This document shows, piece after piece, positions 42,754-52,593 of a DNA stretch of 64,000 nucleotides. The DNA is from Wenxinia saemankumensis (GTDB lineage: Bacteria > Pseudomonadota > Alphaproteobacteria > Rhodobacterales > Rhodobacteraceae), in NCBI RefSeq assembly GCF_900141735.1, contig NZ_FQYO01000005.1:1-64000 (forward strand), read 5' to 3'. Both the position numbers and the translations under genes were made by a program. Each line of letters opens with the position of its first letter. Position 1 is the stretch's first letter. The notes under the pieces were generated by a model that was given only the letters and a program-made list of their open reading frames with translations, was not told the DNA's origin and searched no databases.

Positions 42754-43772
42754 GCCTCCACCGCCTCGCCCTGGGGAATGTCCTTGGCGTAGATGTCGGT
42801 CCAGAGCTCGTCGAGGCCGGGCTCGGGGCTCTCCTTGGAGAATTCGGCCGCCTCGTTGATGACGTCCTTGATCTCCTTGTCGATGGCCTTGAGATCCTCC
42901 TCGCTGGCGTGGTTGCCGGTCAGCAGGAGCTGGCGCACGCTTTCGATCGGATCGCGCTCGTCCCGCATCTTCTGCACCTCCTCGCGGGTCCGGTACTTGG
43001 CCGGGTCCGACATGGAATGGCCGCGGTAGCGGTAGGTCTTCACCTCGAGGATGTAGGGCCCCTTGCCGGCGCGGCAGTGCGCGACGGCCTTCTCGCCCGC
43101 GGCCTTCACCGCGAGCACGTCCATCCCGTCAACCTCCTCGCCCTCGATCCCGTAGGCGGCGCCGCGCTCCCAGTAGCTGGGGGACTTGGTCGACCGCTTG
43201 GTCGAGGTGCCCATCGCGTACTGGTTGTTCTCGATCACGAAGACGACCGGCAGATCCCAGAGCTCGGCCATGTTGTAGGTCTCGTAGACCTGGCCCTGGT
43301 TGGCCGCGCCGTCGCCGAAATAGGTGAAGGTGACGCGGTCGTTGCCGAGATACTTGTCGGCGAAGGCGAGGCCGGCGCCGATCGGCACCTGCGCCGCGAC
43401 GATGCCGTGCCCGCCGTAGAAATGCTTCTCGCGGCTGAACATGTGCATCGAGCCGCCCTTGCCCTTCGAATAGCCGCCCTCGCGGCCCGTGAGCTCGGCC
43501 ATCACGCCCTTGGGGTCCATGCCGCAGGCCAGCATGTGGCCGTGGTCGCGGTAGGAGGTGACGCGCTTGTCGCCCTCGTCGGCGGCGGCCTCGAGCCCGA
43601 CCACGACGGCCTCCTGCCCGATGTAGAGGTGGCAGAAGCCGCCGATCAGGCCCATCCCGTAGAGCTGTCCGGCCTTCTCCTCGAAGCGGCGGATCAGCAG
43701 CATCTCGCGGTAGTAGGTCTTCAGCTCGTCCGCCGAGACGTTCGGCTTCGCCGCCGCTTTCCTGGTCGCCAT
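42750..43772 (-). CDS. pdhA: Pyruvate dehydrogenase E1 alpha
   Basis: 340 residues from ATG 43772 (GGAGGAG upstream). Thiamine-diphosphate motif: FGDGAANQGQVYETYNMAEL ending in ENN. The phosphoryl-acceptor loop region YRYRGHSMSDPAKYR and GLIGGFCHLYIGQEA are also typical. First gene of the pdhA-orf-pdhB-orf-orf-pdhC operon. Confidence 0.97.
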   Translation of the reverse strand: MATRKAAAKPNVSADELKTYYREMLLIRRFEEKAGQLYGMGLIGGFCHLYIGQEAVVVGLEAAADEGDKRVTSYRDHGHMLACGMDPKGVMAELTGREGGYSKGKGGSMHMFSREKHFYGGHGIVAAQVPIGAGLAFADKYLGNDRVTFTYFGDGAANQGQVYETYNMAELWDLPVVFVIENNQYAMGTSTKRSTKSPSYWERGAAYGIEGEEVDGMDVLAVKAAGEKAVAHCRAGKGPYILEVKTYRYRGHSMSDPAKYRTREEVQKMRDERDPIESVRQLLLTGNHASEEDLKAIDKEIKDVINEAAEFSKESPEPGLDELWTDIYAKDIPQGEAVEA

Positions 43773-44273
43773 GAGTGCTCCTCCGTCTCGTCCAACAGGT
43801 GCCACGCCGGGCAGATCGCAGATCGTTTAGCGTTGAACTATCTTCTAGCCCATCCCCGCGACGCATACCACCCGCGACGGGCGGTTCGGAACATGCTAGG
43901 AGGGCCGCGGCGGCTTGCAAGGGCCATCGCGCCGTTCGGCGGGGGCCTCGCGATGACGAGGCATGGCGGGGGGTCGCCCCGCACCCTCTCGGCGACGCGG
44001 CCGGGGGCAGGGCGCCGTGGCCCCGGTGACGCCGCGGGGATGGATCCCTCCGCCTGCCGCCGGAATGTCCGCCTCGACCCGCGGGGCGGCGCGGGTGCTC
44101 TTCGCCGTGGAGGGCGCGACGCTGGCCCGCCGTTCCTTGCCTTGGCCCGGGTCCTCGCGGGCGGCAGGGGGCGGCATCCCGGTCGGGACTGTCCCGCTCG
44201 CCGCGAGGCGCGCCGCGCCGGGCTAGGCGCGGATCGCGGGGCGTTCCCGAGGCGGCGCCGGGCCCGGACGATC
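43773..44273. other. 501-base gap upstream of the pdh operon
   Basis: No gene is supported. The part next to pdhA (43810-43900) is relatively AT-rich and is the likely promoter region, but I cannot place -35/-10 boxes with confidence. The remainder is GC-rich with open frames on both strands that lack start signals. Confidence 0.4.
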
Positions 44274-44573
44274 CTAGCGGATCACCACCTCGTCCGCCCG
44301 GACGAGGCCCAGCATGTCGCGGGCCTGCTCGTCCAGCAGGTCGAGGTCGAGATACTGGTCCGACAGGCGCCGGGTCAGGTTCTCCATCCGTGCGACCTCG
44401 GTCTCGAGCGCGGTCGCCTGGTCGGACAGCGCGCGCGCCTCGGCCGTCAGCTCGGCCCGGCGCAGCACGCCGTAATTGCCCTGCACCGCGGCATAGACGA
44501 AGTAGAGCCCGAGCAGCAGCATCGAGATCATGTAGGTCAGGAACCCGATGGCGGGGCGGGGGGTGCGTGTCAT
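44274..44573 (-). CDS. ftsB: Septum formation initiator, FtsB-like
   Basis: 99 residues: MTRTPRPAIGFLTYMISMLLLGLYFVYAAVQG with one membrane span, then a coiled coil (AELTAEARALSDQATALETEVARMENLTRRL) and the conserved end DLLDEQARDMLGLVRADEVVI. This is the DivIC/FtsB family of the divisome, commonly encoded next to the pdh operon in alphaproteobacteria. ATG 44585 is an alternative start. Confidence 0.9.
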   Translation of the reverse strand: MTRTPRPAIGFLTYMISMLLLGLYFVYAAVQGNYGVLRRAELTAEARALSDQATALETEVARMENLTRRLSDQYLDLDLLDEQARDMLGLVRADEVVIR

Positions 44574-44702
44574 GGCTCGCCTCATGGTCCGGCCTCGTGG
44601 CGGGCCGCTGTGCCGGGCACGCTGCCACAGGGGCGCAGGCTTGGGAATCCCCCCGCCGCGCTTTCCTGCCGCCTGCGGGCGGGACGCCACGGGGAAAAGC
44701 CG

Positions 44703-45302
44703 CTAGGTCCCGTCGAACTGCAACTCGGTGTTGAAGCGGCCCTCGATCTGCCTGCAATCCCCGGGGTCGAAGATCTCCGCCTCACCGTCCGTACGGCAGA
44801 GCGTGGCCGCGAAAGACCCGGTGCCGCGCCCGTAGACGGCGCCGGCCTCCCGCTCCAGCGTCTCGAGCACGAGGGTCGCGGTTCCCGGGCGCGACTGCCA
44901 GCGGGGGCCGACGACGCTGTCCTCGAGTGTGAGCGCGACAAGGGCGTCGTCCGTCGGCCCCGGCGCCAGGTCCGCCAACGTCCCCCGGGCGAAGAGCCAG
45001 CCGCCCTCGGCCTCCGGGTTCCCGTCCGGCAGCGCCCTCAGCGACATCTGCGGCGCCTCGTCTCGCCGCGCGATCCAGGCAGAGGCGGAGAACGCCCCGA
45101 GCGAGTAGTCGAAGGTCGTCCATTCATGGGGCCTGCCGTCCAGCCGGGCCTCGACGCGGCCCATGGCGGGCCAGCCGCCCTCCGGCGGGCCGCCGCCCAG
45201 AACGACGTCGCCCGGGAGGAGGGGCGGCGGTGCGTCCGCCGGGCGGTCCGGCGCCGCCGCGCAGGCGGCGAGAAGGGTCAGGACGGGAAGGGCAGCCCTC
45301 AT
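44703..45302 (-). CDS. Putative lipoprotein, hypothetical
   Basis: 199 residues. A lipobox (LTLLAAC, Cys at 14) follows a short leader, so it is probably anchored in a membrane. The body is beta-rich (WTTFDYSLGAFSASAWIA) and ends with GTGSFAATLCRTDGEAEIF and DPGDCRQIEGRFNTEL, where two Cys could pair. Divergent from the lipoprotein at 45433, which has a similar LCR-containing end. Function unknown. Confidence 0.7.
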   Translation of the reverse strand: MRAALPVLTLLAACAAAPDRPADAPPPLLPGDVVLGGGPPEGGWPAMGRVEARLDGRPHEWTTFDYSLGAFSASAWIARRDEAPQMSLRALPDGNPEAEGGWLFARGTLADLAPGPTDDALVALTLEDSVVGPRWQSRPGTATLVLETLEREAGAVYGRGTGSFAATLCRTDGEAEIFDPGDCRQIEGRFNTELQFDGT

Positions 45303-45432
45303 GATCGGTCCCCGCGGTCAGGCGCGGCGAGAATGGCGCGCGGATGCCCCGACGGCAACCGCCCATCGTTCCGGCTGCGGACACCGCCACCACCGGCTTG
45401 ATCGGGGCGCGCGCGTGGCGCAGTCTCTCGGC

Positions 45433-45933
45433 ATGCGCCCGCTTGCCCTCTCCCTCCTGCTCCTGCCGGCCTGCGCCCCGGCGCCGCCGCCCGGACCCCT
45501 GCCGGAGGTCGATACGAGCGCCGCCGCGGCCGGTACGGGAACCGCGCGGCTGTTCTTCGACGGCCGCGCCCTCGACCTCGCCACCGGGGTGGACTGCGCC
45601 GCGGGCTGCCTGCCCCGGATGCTGGGCGACGGGATCGAGTTGCGGGCCGTCGGTGGCGGGTGGACGCTGGACCTCATGCTGCTCGGCGGCGGGCCGATGA
45701 ACGCCCTGCCGGAGGCGCAGGGCAGCCTCACACGCCACGCCGCCCCCGCCGAGCGATGGGAGGCGGAAGGGCTGGGCTCGCTCGTCCTGCAGAGGGCGGA
45801 GGGCGGGGGCCGGGTGACCGGCGGGGCCGAGTTCCGGCTGTGCCGCGAGGGCCGGGAGGCGGAGTGCAGCCCCGCCCGCCTGACCTACGACACTCCGGTC
45901 GAGCCGGTCGGCAGCGCGGGATCGGCGCGCTAG
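45433..45933 (+). CDS. Putative lipoprotein, hypothetical
   Basis: 166 residues. Leader MRPLALSLLLLPAC gives a lipobox-like LLPAC with Cys14. The mature part has VDCAAGCLPRMLGDGIEL, a DLMLLGGGPMNALPEA turn and GGAEFRLCREGREAECSP. Pairs of Cys suggest disulphides. The layout resembles the divergent gene at 44703 loosely. Function unknown. Confidence 0.65.
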   Translation: MRPLALSLLLLPACAPAPPPGPLPEVDTSAAAAGTGTARLFFDGRALDLATGVDCAAGCLPRMLGDGIELRAVGGGWTLDLMLLGGGPMNALPEAQGSLTRHAAPAERWEAEGLGSLVLQRAEGGGRVTGGAEFRLCREGREAECSPARLTYDTPVEPVGSAGSAR

Positions 45934-45981
45934 GCGCCGACCCCCGGGATCGCGCGAAGGGGCGACCGGCCCCCGGGGGCG

Positions 45982-46872
45982 TCAGGGCGCGACCGAGGCG
46001 TCGTGGATGGACTGCACCGCGGCATCGAGCGTGGCGTCGAACTCGGCCTCAGATTGCTGCGCCGAGAGCCCCTCGCTCAGCCCGCGCGAGAAGCTGGCGA
46101 TCATCCCGTCCTGCCGCGCGAGGATGGCGTTCGCCTCGTCCCGCGAATAGCCGCCCGACAGGGCGACGACGCGCAGGACCTTGGGGTGGTCGATCAGCGG
46201 CTTGTAGAAGTCGTCGACGCTGGGAAGCGAGAGCTTCAGCATCAGCGGCTCGCCCTCCCAGGCATCCAGATGCTCCAGGATCGAGGCGCGCAGCATCTCC
46301 TCTGCCTCGGCCTTGTCGTCGATGGTGATCGTCACCTCGGGCTCGAGGATCGGGACGAGGCCGTGCGCCGCGATCCGCGCCCCGATCTCGAACTGCTGCG
46401 CGACGTTCGCCTCGATCCCCGTGCGGTTCGCCCCGCCGATGACCGACCGCATCTTGGTGCCGAAGACGCCCTTCTCGACCGCGCGCGAGAGCAGCGCGTC
46501 GAGATCGCCCATGTCCTTCATCAGCTGGCAATCGTCGACCGCGGGCATCAGACCCTTGTCGCATTTCAGGAAGGGGACGATTCCCTTCTCGTCCCACAGG
46601 TAGCGCGCCGCGCCCTTGCCCTCGAACTCGCGGTCCATCGTCTGCTCGAACAGGATCGCGCCGATGATGCGCTCGCCGGTGAAGGCGGGGGAGGTGACGA
46701 TGCGGGTCCGCATCTGGTGGATCCGGTCGAACATCTCGGTCTCGCCGGAATACTCGCTTTCCTGCACGCCGTACTGCGCCAGCGCCTTCGGCGTCGATCC
46801 GCCGGACTGGTCGAGCGCGGCGATGAAGCCGCGCCCCTCCCGGATCTTCTTCGTCATCGCGGCATCGGCCAT
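45982..46872 (-). CDS. fba: Class I fructose-bisphosphate aldolase
   Basis: 296 residues, the usual length of the bacterial class I group. Schiff-base type: GFIAALDQSGGSTPKAL, ILFEQTMDREFEG, FLKCDKGLMP, EPEVTITIDDKAEAEEML, and LMLKLSLPS with the catalytic Lys. It cleaves fructose-1,6-bisphosphate in glycolysis or forms it in gluconeogenesis. pgk lies close by on the same strand. Confidence 0.95.
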   Translation of the reverse strand: MADAAMTKKIREGRGFIAALDQSGGSTPKALAQYGVQESEYSGETEMFDRIHQMRTRIVTSPAFTGERIIGAILFEQTMDREFEGKGAARYLWDEKGIVPFLKCDKGLMPAVDDCQLMKDMGDLDALLSRAVEKGVFGTKMRSVIGGANRTGIEANVAQQFEIGARIAAHGLVPILEPEVTITIDDKAEAEEMLRASILEHLDAWEGEPLMLKLSLPSVDDFYKPLIDHPKVLRVVALSGGYSRDEANAILARQDGMIASFSRGLSEGLSAQQSEAEFDATLDAAVQSIHDASVAP

Positions 46873-46949
46873 TCTCGTCTCTCCTCGATCTCTGTCCTGT
46901 CGGGGTCGTTTATGGGCCCGGCCCATCGGCGCCTTCAATGCCGGTTGCG

Positions 46950-47747
46950 CTACCGGCGGCCGGGCTCCGTCTCCTGCATCCGGCCCATCAGGCCGGCGAC
47001 CAGTCGCGCCGGCGCGACCCGCGCCAGCCACAGCCCCGCGCCGAGGCCGGGCCGGTCATAGGCGACGCGCCTGCCCTTCATCATGGCGGCATATCCCGCC
47101 TCCGCCGTCTGGCGGGGCGTGCGGCCCCCGGTCTTCACCAGCTTCGTGCCGCGCAGATTCGCCGTATCCGCGAATTCCGTCTCGACATAGCCGGGGGCGA
47201 GGACGGTCACGCTCACCCCCTTCGGCGCCAGCTCCGCGGCGATGCCCTGGCTGTAGCTGGCGACGAAGGCCTTGGTGGCGAAATAGACGCTCTGGTTCGG
47301 ACCGGCCGGGATCAGCCCGGCGGAAGAGCCGACATTCAGGATCCGCCCCCCGCCGCGCGCGGCCATGCGCGCCCCGAAATGGTGGGTGAGCTCGACCAGC
47401 GCCCGGACGTTGAGGTCGATCATGCCGAGCTCGTCCTGCAGCGGACGCTCGACATGCCGCCCGGCGCCGCCGAAGCCGGCATTGTTCATCAGCACGCCGA
47501 TCTCGTGGCCGTCCTCCTCGACCGCCTCGATCAGCCGGCGGGCCCCGCCGGGCGCGCCGAGGTCGCAGGGCAGGGGGATCGCCCGGCCCGGCGTATCCGC
47601 CGCGATGTCGCGGGCGAGATCCTCCAGCGCCCCGGCACGCCGGGCGGTCACGACGACCGTGCCGCCCGCCTCGGCATGCAGCCGCGCCAGCTCGCGCCCG
47701 ATGCCCGAGCTCGCCCCGGTGACGAGGGCGACCGCCGGCGCGGCCAT
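46950..47747 (-). CDS. Short-chain dehydrogenase/reductase
   Basis: 265 residues: VTGASSGIGRELARLHAEAGG (NAD(P) loop), NNAGFGGAGRHVE, NVGSSAGLIPAGPNQSVYFATKAF with Tyr-x3-Lys, and PGYVETEFAD. The ATG overlaps the pgk stop by one base, so it is cotranslated with pgk. The C-terminal part (MMKGRRVAYDRPGLGAG) is of the DltE-like SDR subgroup. Substrate unknown. Confidence 0.9.
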   Translation of the reverse strand: MAAPAVALVTGASSGIGRELARLHAEAGGTVVVTARRAGALEDLARDIAADTPGRAIPLPCDLGAPGGARRLIEAVEEDGHEIGVLMNNAGFGGAGRHVERPLQDELGMIDLNVRALVELTHHFGARMAARGGGRILNVGSSAGLIPAGPNQSVYFATKAFVASYSQGIAAELAPKGVSVTVLAPGYVETEFADTANLRGTKLVKTGGRTPRQTAEAGYAAMMKGRRVAYDRPGLGAGLWLARVAPARLVAGLMGRMQETEPGRR

Positions 47748-48934
47748 CAGCCCAGCGCCGCCACGCCGGGCAGATCCTTGCCTTCCATCCATTCGAGGAA
47801 GGCGCCCCCGGCGGAGGAGACGTAGGTGAAGTCCCGCGCCACTCCGGCCATGTTCAGCGCCGAGACGGTATCGCCGCCCCCCGCGACCGAGGTGAGCTGA
47901 CCGGTCCGGGTCAGCTCCGCCGCGTGGCGGGCGGCCTCGACCGTGGCCCGGTCGAAGGGCGCGATCTCGAAGGCGCCGAGAGGGCCGTTCCAGACCAGCG
48001 TCTTCGCCTCGTCCAGGACCTGCGCGATATGGGCCGTCGAATCCGGGCCGGCATCGAGGATCATCTCGTCCGTCGCCACGTCCTCCACCTTGACGGTCCG
48101 GCTCTCCGCCCCGGCCTTGAACTCCCTGGCCACGACGACGTCGCGGGGAAGCAGGATGGTGCAGCCCGCCGCGACCGCCTTCTCGCCGATCTCCCTCGCC
48201 GTGCCGCTCAGGTCGTGCTCGCAGAGCGACTTGCCCACGTCGTAGCCCTGGCTGGCGAGAAAGGTGTTCGCCATGCCGCCGCCGATCACCAGCGTGTCGA
48301 CCTTCGTCACCAGATTGGCGAGGAGGTCGAGCTTGGTCGACACCTTCGCCCCGCCCACGATCGCGACGACCGGCCGGACCGGATTGCCGAGCGCGGCGTC
48401 CAGCGCCTCCAGCTCCTCGGCCATCAGCCGCCCCGCGCAGGACGGCAGCAGATGCGCCAGCCCCTCGGTCGAGGCATGGGCCCGGTGCGCGGCCGAGAAG
48501 GCGTCGTTGCAGTAGACGTCGCCGTTCGCGGCGAGGCGCTCCGCGAAGTGGCGGTCGTTCGCCTCCTCCTCGGGGTGGAAGCGGGTGTTCTCCAGCAGCG
48601 CGACCTCGCCCTCCTCGAGCCCGTCCACCACCTCCTTCGCGGCATGGCCGACGCAATCGGCGGCGAAGACCACCTTGCGCCCGATCGCGTCCTGCAGCGG
48701 CCCCGCGATCTGCCGCAGGCTCATCTCCGGCACGACCTTCCCCTTGGGCCGGTCGAAATGCGCCAGCAGGACCGGCCGGCCGCCGCGATTGATGATCGAC
48801 TTCACCGTCGGCACGATCCGGTCGATCCGCGTCGTGTCGGTGACGCGCCCGTCCTCCATCGGGACGTTGAGATCGACGCGGGTCAGCACGCGCTTGCCCG
48901 CCAGGTCCATGTCGTCGAGGCTCTTCCAGGCCAT
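47747..48934 (-). CDS. pgk: Phosphoglycerate kinase
   Basis: 395 residues from ATG 48934 (GGAGGG upstream). Motifs: [58 protein letters not shown] and [13 protein letters not shown]. It makes ATP in glycolysis. Start and neighbours fit the pgk-SDR-fba run on this strand. Confidence 0.97.
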   Translation of the reverse strand: MAWKSLDDMDLAGKRVLTRVDLNVPMEDGRVTDTTRIDRIVPTVKSIINRGGRPVLLAHFDRPKGKVVPEMSLRQIAGPLQDAIGRKVVFAADCVGHAAKEVVDGLEEGEVALLENTRFHPEEEANDRHFAERLAANGDVYCNDAFSAAHRAHASTEGLAHLLPSCAGRLMAEELEALDAALGNPVRPVVAIVGGAKVSTKLDLLANLVTKVDTLVIGGGMANTFLASQGYDVGKSLCEHDLSGTAREIGEKAVAAGCTILLPRDVVVAREFKAGAESRTVKVEDVATDEMILDAGPDSTAHIAQVLDEAKTLVWNGPLGAFEIAPFDRATVEAARHAAELTRTGQLTSVAGGGDTVSALNMAGVARDFTYVSSAGGAFLEWMEGKDLPGVAALG

Positions 48935-49057
48935 CGCGCCCTCCATTCTTCGCTCGCGTCCCGTCGTGGCGGGCAGGCGCCGGCCGGTCAAGCCGCCGCT
49001 TGGCATCGCCCGTCGCGGCGACTAGCTAGGGCGGCGCAACGCATTGAGGAGGGCCCG

Positions 49058-49567
<510 letters not shown>

Positions 49568-49582
49568 CCGACAGGAGCCATC

Positions 49583-50146
49583 ATGCGCACCCTCATCGCC
49601 GCCGCCACGGCGGCCCTCGTCGCCGCCCCCGCCCTCGCCGACCAGATGCGGATCGACGTCGCGGGCGGCACGTCCGGCACGATCGTCATCGACCTCTTCG
49701 AGGACGTCGCCCCCGCCCATGTGGAGCGGATCGAGGCCCTGGCCGGGGAGGGCGCCTATGACGGTGTCGTCTTCCACCGGGTGATCGACGGCTTCATGGC
49801 CCAGACCGGCGACGTCCGGTTCGGCGATTCCACCGCCGCCGAGTTCGACATGGCCTCCGCCGGGATGGGCGGCTCCGAGATGCCGGATCTCGCGGCCGAA
49901 TTCTCGGACACCCCGTTCACCCGCGGCATGGTCGGCATGGCCCGCTCGATGGATCCCGACAGCGCCAACAGCCAGTTCTTCATCATGTTCGCCGATGCGC
50001 CGCACCTGAACGGCCAGTACACGATCGTCGGCGAGGTCGTGGAGGGAATGGACGTGGTCGACGCGATCAAGCGCGGCACCGGGCCCAACGGCTCCGTCGT
50101 GGGCGAGCCCGACCGGATGGAGAGCGTGACGATCACCGCCGAGTGA
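49583..50146 (+). CDS. Peptidyl-prolyl cis-trans isomerase, periplasmic cyclophilin
   Basis: 187 residues with a signal peptide (MRTLIAAATAALVAAPALADQ, cleavage after ALA). The core is FHRVIDGFMAQTGDVRFGD, GMARSMDPDSANSQFFIMF, YTIVGEVVEGMDVVDAI. It arose by duplication of the gene before it and now serves envelope proteins. Confidence 0.94.
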   Translation: MRTLIAAATAALVAAPALADQMRIDVAGGTSGTIVIDLFEDVAPAHVERIEALAGEGAYDGVVFHRVIDGFMAQTGDVRFGDSTAAEFDMASAGMGGSEMPDLAAEFSDTPFTRGMVGMARSMDPDSANSQFFIMFADAPHLNGQYTIVGEVVEGMDVVDAIKRGTGPNGSVVGEPDRMESVTITAE

Positions 50147-50356
50147 TCCGGCGCCGCGCCGGGCGGCCGGAGGGCCCGCCCGGCGCTCGAACCCGCGCCC
50201 GGCCGCCTGCCCACCGAGGGCGCCCGCCCGGGCGCGGCACGCTCCCCGATGCGCCCGCCCGGATGCGTCGGCCCGGATGCGCCGGCAGATTGTCGCCCCG
50301 CCCGGTCAGGGCCCCGGCAGGCCCGCCCGCCGCCGCTCTCCGACGCCCGCCCCCTG

Positions 50357-50407
50357 CTCTTATCTTGCCGCAAATACTCCGGGGGTGCGGGGGCTGGCCC
50401 CCGCTCC
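50357..50407 (-). repeat. Intergenic element, copy B: GC hairpin plus conserved tail
   Basis: On the minus strand a GCGGGGGC/GCCCCCGC hairpin (about 50387-50405) is followed by a C-run and a core at 50357-50381 that matches copy A at 22 of 25 positions (AGTATTT, one variable base, CGGCAAGATAAGAG). It lies 49 bases after the stop of the M20 peptidase gene, in the sense direction. The rest of the gap (50147-50350) is GC-rich with no gene seen. Confidence 0.7.
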
Positions 50408-50455
50408 GCCCGTGATGGCCGGCGGCGCGGCCGGCGGCGCGCGCACCGGCGCGGA

Positions 50456-51850
50456 TCAGGACAGCGCGGCCAGGATCCGGGCCCAGCTGCGGATTCCCTT
50501 GTGGAAGCTGCGCACGTCGTATTTCTCGTTCGGGGAATGGATCGCGTCGTCGTCCTTGGCGAAGCCGATCAGCATCGAATCCATGCCCAGCTCGGTCTTG
50601 AAGTAGCCGGCCACGGGGATCGACCCGCCGCCGCCGACGAAGGCGGCCGGCTGGGGCCATTCGTCGCTGAGCGCCAGCCGCGCCGTCTCGAACGCGGGGT
50701 CGGAGGTCGCCATGACGCTGGCGGGCGAGGCGCCGTGGCCGACGAACTCGACGTTGCAATCCTCGGGCAGGGCGGCGCGGACCATCGCGCGGAAGCTTTC
50801 GCGGATCGCGTGCGGATCCTGCGTGCCGACGAGGCGGAAGCTGATCTTGGTCCGGGCCTGGCTCGGCAGGACGGTCTTGAATCCCTCGCCCGTATAGCCG
50901 CCGATGATCCCGTTCACCTCGCAGGTCGGGCGCGACCAAAGCATCTCCAGCACCGAGCGGTCCCGCTCGCCGGCCGGGCGCGACAGGCCCACCTCGCCGA
51001 GGAAGCGGCCGGCGTCGAAACCCAGCCCCTCCCATTGGGCGCGGACATCCTCGGGCACTTCCGGCACGCCTTCGTAGAACCCGGGCACGGTGACCCGGCC
51101 GCTCTCGTCGTGCAGGCTCGCGATGATGCCGGACAGGACGCGGATCGGGTTGATCGCGGGCCCCCCGTAGCTGCCCGAATGCAGGTCCATGTCGGGCCCG
51201 GTGACGATCACCTCCTCGCCCAGCAGGCCGCGGAGCGTGGTGCAGATGCCGGGCGTGTCCTCGTCGAACAGGCCGGTATCGCAGATCAGCGCCAGTTCGG
51301 CCCTCAGCTCGCCCGCATTCTCGCGCAGGAACGGCACGAGGCTGGGCGAGCCGCTCTCCTCCTCGCCTTCGAGGAAGATCGTCAGCTTCGAGGGCAGCTC
51401 GCCATGCACGCTCGTCCAGGCGCGGCAGGCCTCGACGAAGGTCATCAGCTGCCCCTTGTCGTCGGAGGCACCGCGGCCGCGGATCACGCGGCCCGCGCCG
51501 GTTTCCTGGATCTCGGGGTCGAAGGGATCGCGCCGCCAGAGGTTCAGCGGATCGACCGGCTGCACGTCGTAATGGCCGTAGAACAGCAGGTGCCGCCCGC
51601 CGGTCCCGCCATGGCCGACGACCATGGGGTGACCCGGGGTGGCGCGCTTGCCCGCATCGAAGCCCATGGAAGCGAGGTTCGCGACCAGCCAGTCCGCGGC
51701 GGTCTCGACATCGCGGTCATAGGCCGGGTCGGTGGAGATCGACGGGATCCGCAGCAGCGCGGCGAGCCGGTCGAGCGCGTCGTCCAGATCGGCGTCGATC
51801 CGGGCGAGGACGGGGTCGAGTCGGGCGGCGAGGCGGGAATCGTCGGGCAT
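50456..51850 (-). CDS. M20-family dipeptidase
   Basis: 464 residues of a di-zinc peptidase. Metal-binding motifs: LLFYGHYDVQPVDP (His, Asp), GRGASDDKGQL (bridging Asp), FLEGEEESGSPSL (catalytic Glu pair), and CDTGLFDEDTPG. The lid domain shows PSQARTKISFRLVG. It probably splits dipeptides or acylated amino acids in the cytoplasm. It stands alone on this strand, followed by repeat copy B. Confidence 0.92.
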   Translation of the reverse strand: MPDDSRLAARLDPVLARIDADLDDALDRLAALLRIPSISTDPAYDRDVETAADWLVANLASMGFDAGKRATPGHPMVVGHGGTGGRHLLFYGHYDVQPVDPLNLWRRDPFDPEIQETGAGRVIRGRGASDDKGQLMTFVEACRAWTSVHGELPSKLTIFLEGEEESGSPSLVPFLRENAGELRAELALICDTGLFDEDTPGICTTLRGLLGEEVIVTGPDMDLHSGSYGGPAINPIRVLSGIIASLHDESGRVTVPGFYEGVPEVPEDVRAQWEGLGFDAGRFLGEVGLSRPAGERDRSVLEMLWSRPTCEVNGIIGGYTGEGFKTVLPSQARTKISFRLVGTQDPHAIRESFRAMVRAALPEDCNVEFVGHGASPASVMATSDPAFETARLALSDEWPQPAAFVGGGGSIPVAGYFKTELGMDSMLIGFAKDDDAIHSPNEKYDVRSFHKGIRSWARILAALS

Positions 51851-51942
51851 CTTGTGGCTCCACGGGCGGGGGGAGGGAAAGGGGGCGCGCGCCCCCCGGG
51901 ATCGACCGGCACACTAGGCGCGGCGGCGCGGGTGTCCAGCGC

Positions 51943-52269
51943 TCAGCTGCCCACCACGAGCAGGCCGCCTAGGATCAGCGCCGCCCCCACCGCCTGCCGC
52001 GGGCCCAGCCCCTCGCCGATGCCGGTCGCGACGGCGAGGACGACCAGCGTCTCGAGGCCGAGGATCGCGACATAGACGACCGAGAGGTCGACGGATCGCA
52101 TCAGCAGGATTTCGGCCCGGACGGCAAAGGCGAAGCCCAGCCCCATCACGACGAGGCCGGGCAGGGCATGACCTTCGGCCACCACCTTCATGCCGAGCGT
52201 CGAGGCGACGTAGCCGAGCGAGGTCGCCACCAGCAGCAGGGCCGGCGACAGCGAGAGGAGAGAGGCCAT
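51943..52269 (-). CDS. Small multidrug-resistance-like (SMR/DMT) membrane protein
   Basis: 108 residues with four membrane helices: LSPALLLVATSLGYVASTLGM, GLVVMGLGFAFAVRAEILLM, LSVVYVAILGLETLVVLAVA and AVGAALILGGLLVVG. It has the length and four-helix plan of EmrE-like transporters. The family Glu14 equivalent is not visible in helix 1, so transport of cationic drugs is doubtful. ATG 52269 was taken as start. Confidence 0.75.
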   Translation of the reverse strand: MASLLSLSPALLLVATSLGYVASTLGMKVVAEGHALPGLVVMGLGFAFAVRAEILLMRSVDLSVVYVAILGLETLVVLAVATGIGEGLGPRQAVGAALILGGLLVVGS

Positions 52270-52439
52270 CTGCGGCGCGTTCCCGAAACGGTCGGGCCTG
52301 AATCGGATTGGCCCGGGACTTGAATGATCGTATCTCTGAATGACGTAAGGGTAGGCGATGCGGCGCGCGGCCGTCCAGCCCCGATCTGCGCGGGCATCTG
52401 CGGGACCGGGCGGGCGGTCGGGGGGCAAGGGGGCCGGCC

Positions 52440-52453
52440 TTGACGCAGATCAA
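52440..52453. promoter_or_regulatory. FNR/FnrL-type box upstream of hemA
   Basis: TTGACGCAGATCAA fits TTGA-N6-TCAA and lies 141 bases before the hemA start. In Rhodobacter species FnrL raises hemA expression when oxygen falls. The gap 52270-52593 holds this box and a core promoter and no gene. Confidence 0.7.
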
Positions 52454-52532
52454 GGCGCCGCCGCCCCGGACCGGCGATCGTGACGGCGCGCCGGCCGGGC
52501 GCGGTGCGACGACTCGTCCGGTAGTGCACGTG

Positions 52533-52559
52533 TTTTCAATGGCTCCCCCCGACTATATA
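52533..52559 (+). promoter_or_regulatory. Possible hemA core promoter
   Basis: TTTTCA (52533-52538), 15 bases, TATATA (52554-52559), 35 bases before the GTG start. The spacer is short; the TATATA is the best -10 box in an otherwise GC-rich gap. Confidence 0.35.
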
Positions 52560-52593
52560 GGTCCGGGACAGCAAGGGCCGGAAAGGAAGTCTG

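Noticed and set aside
43896-44226. Open frames in the gap between pdhA and ftsB
   Set aside because: Overlapping frames on both strands, Pro/Arg-rich, no start signals; normal for GC-rich non-coding DNA.
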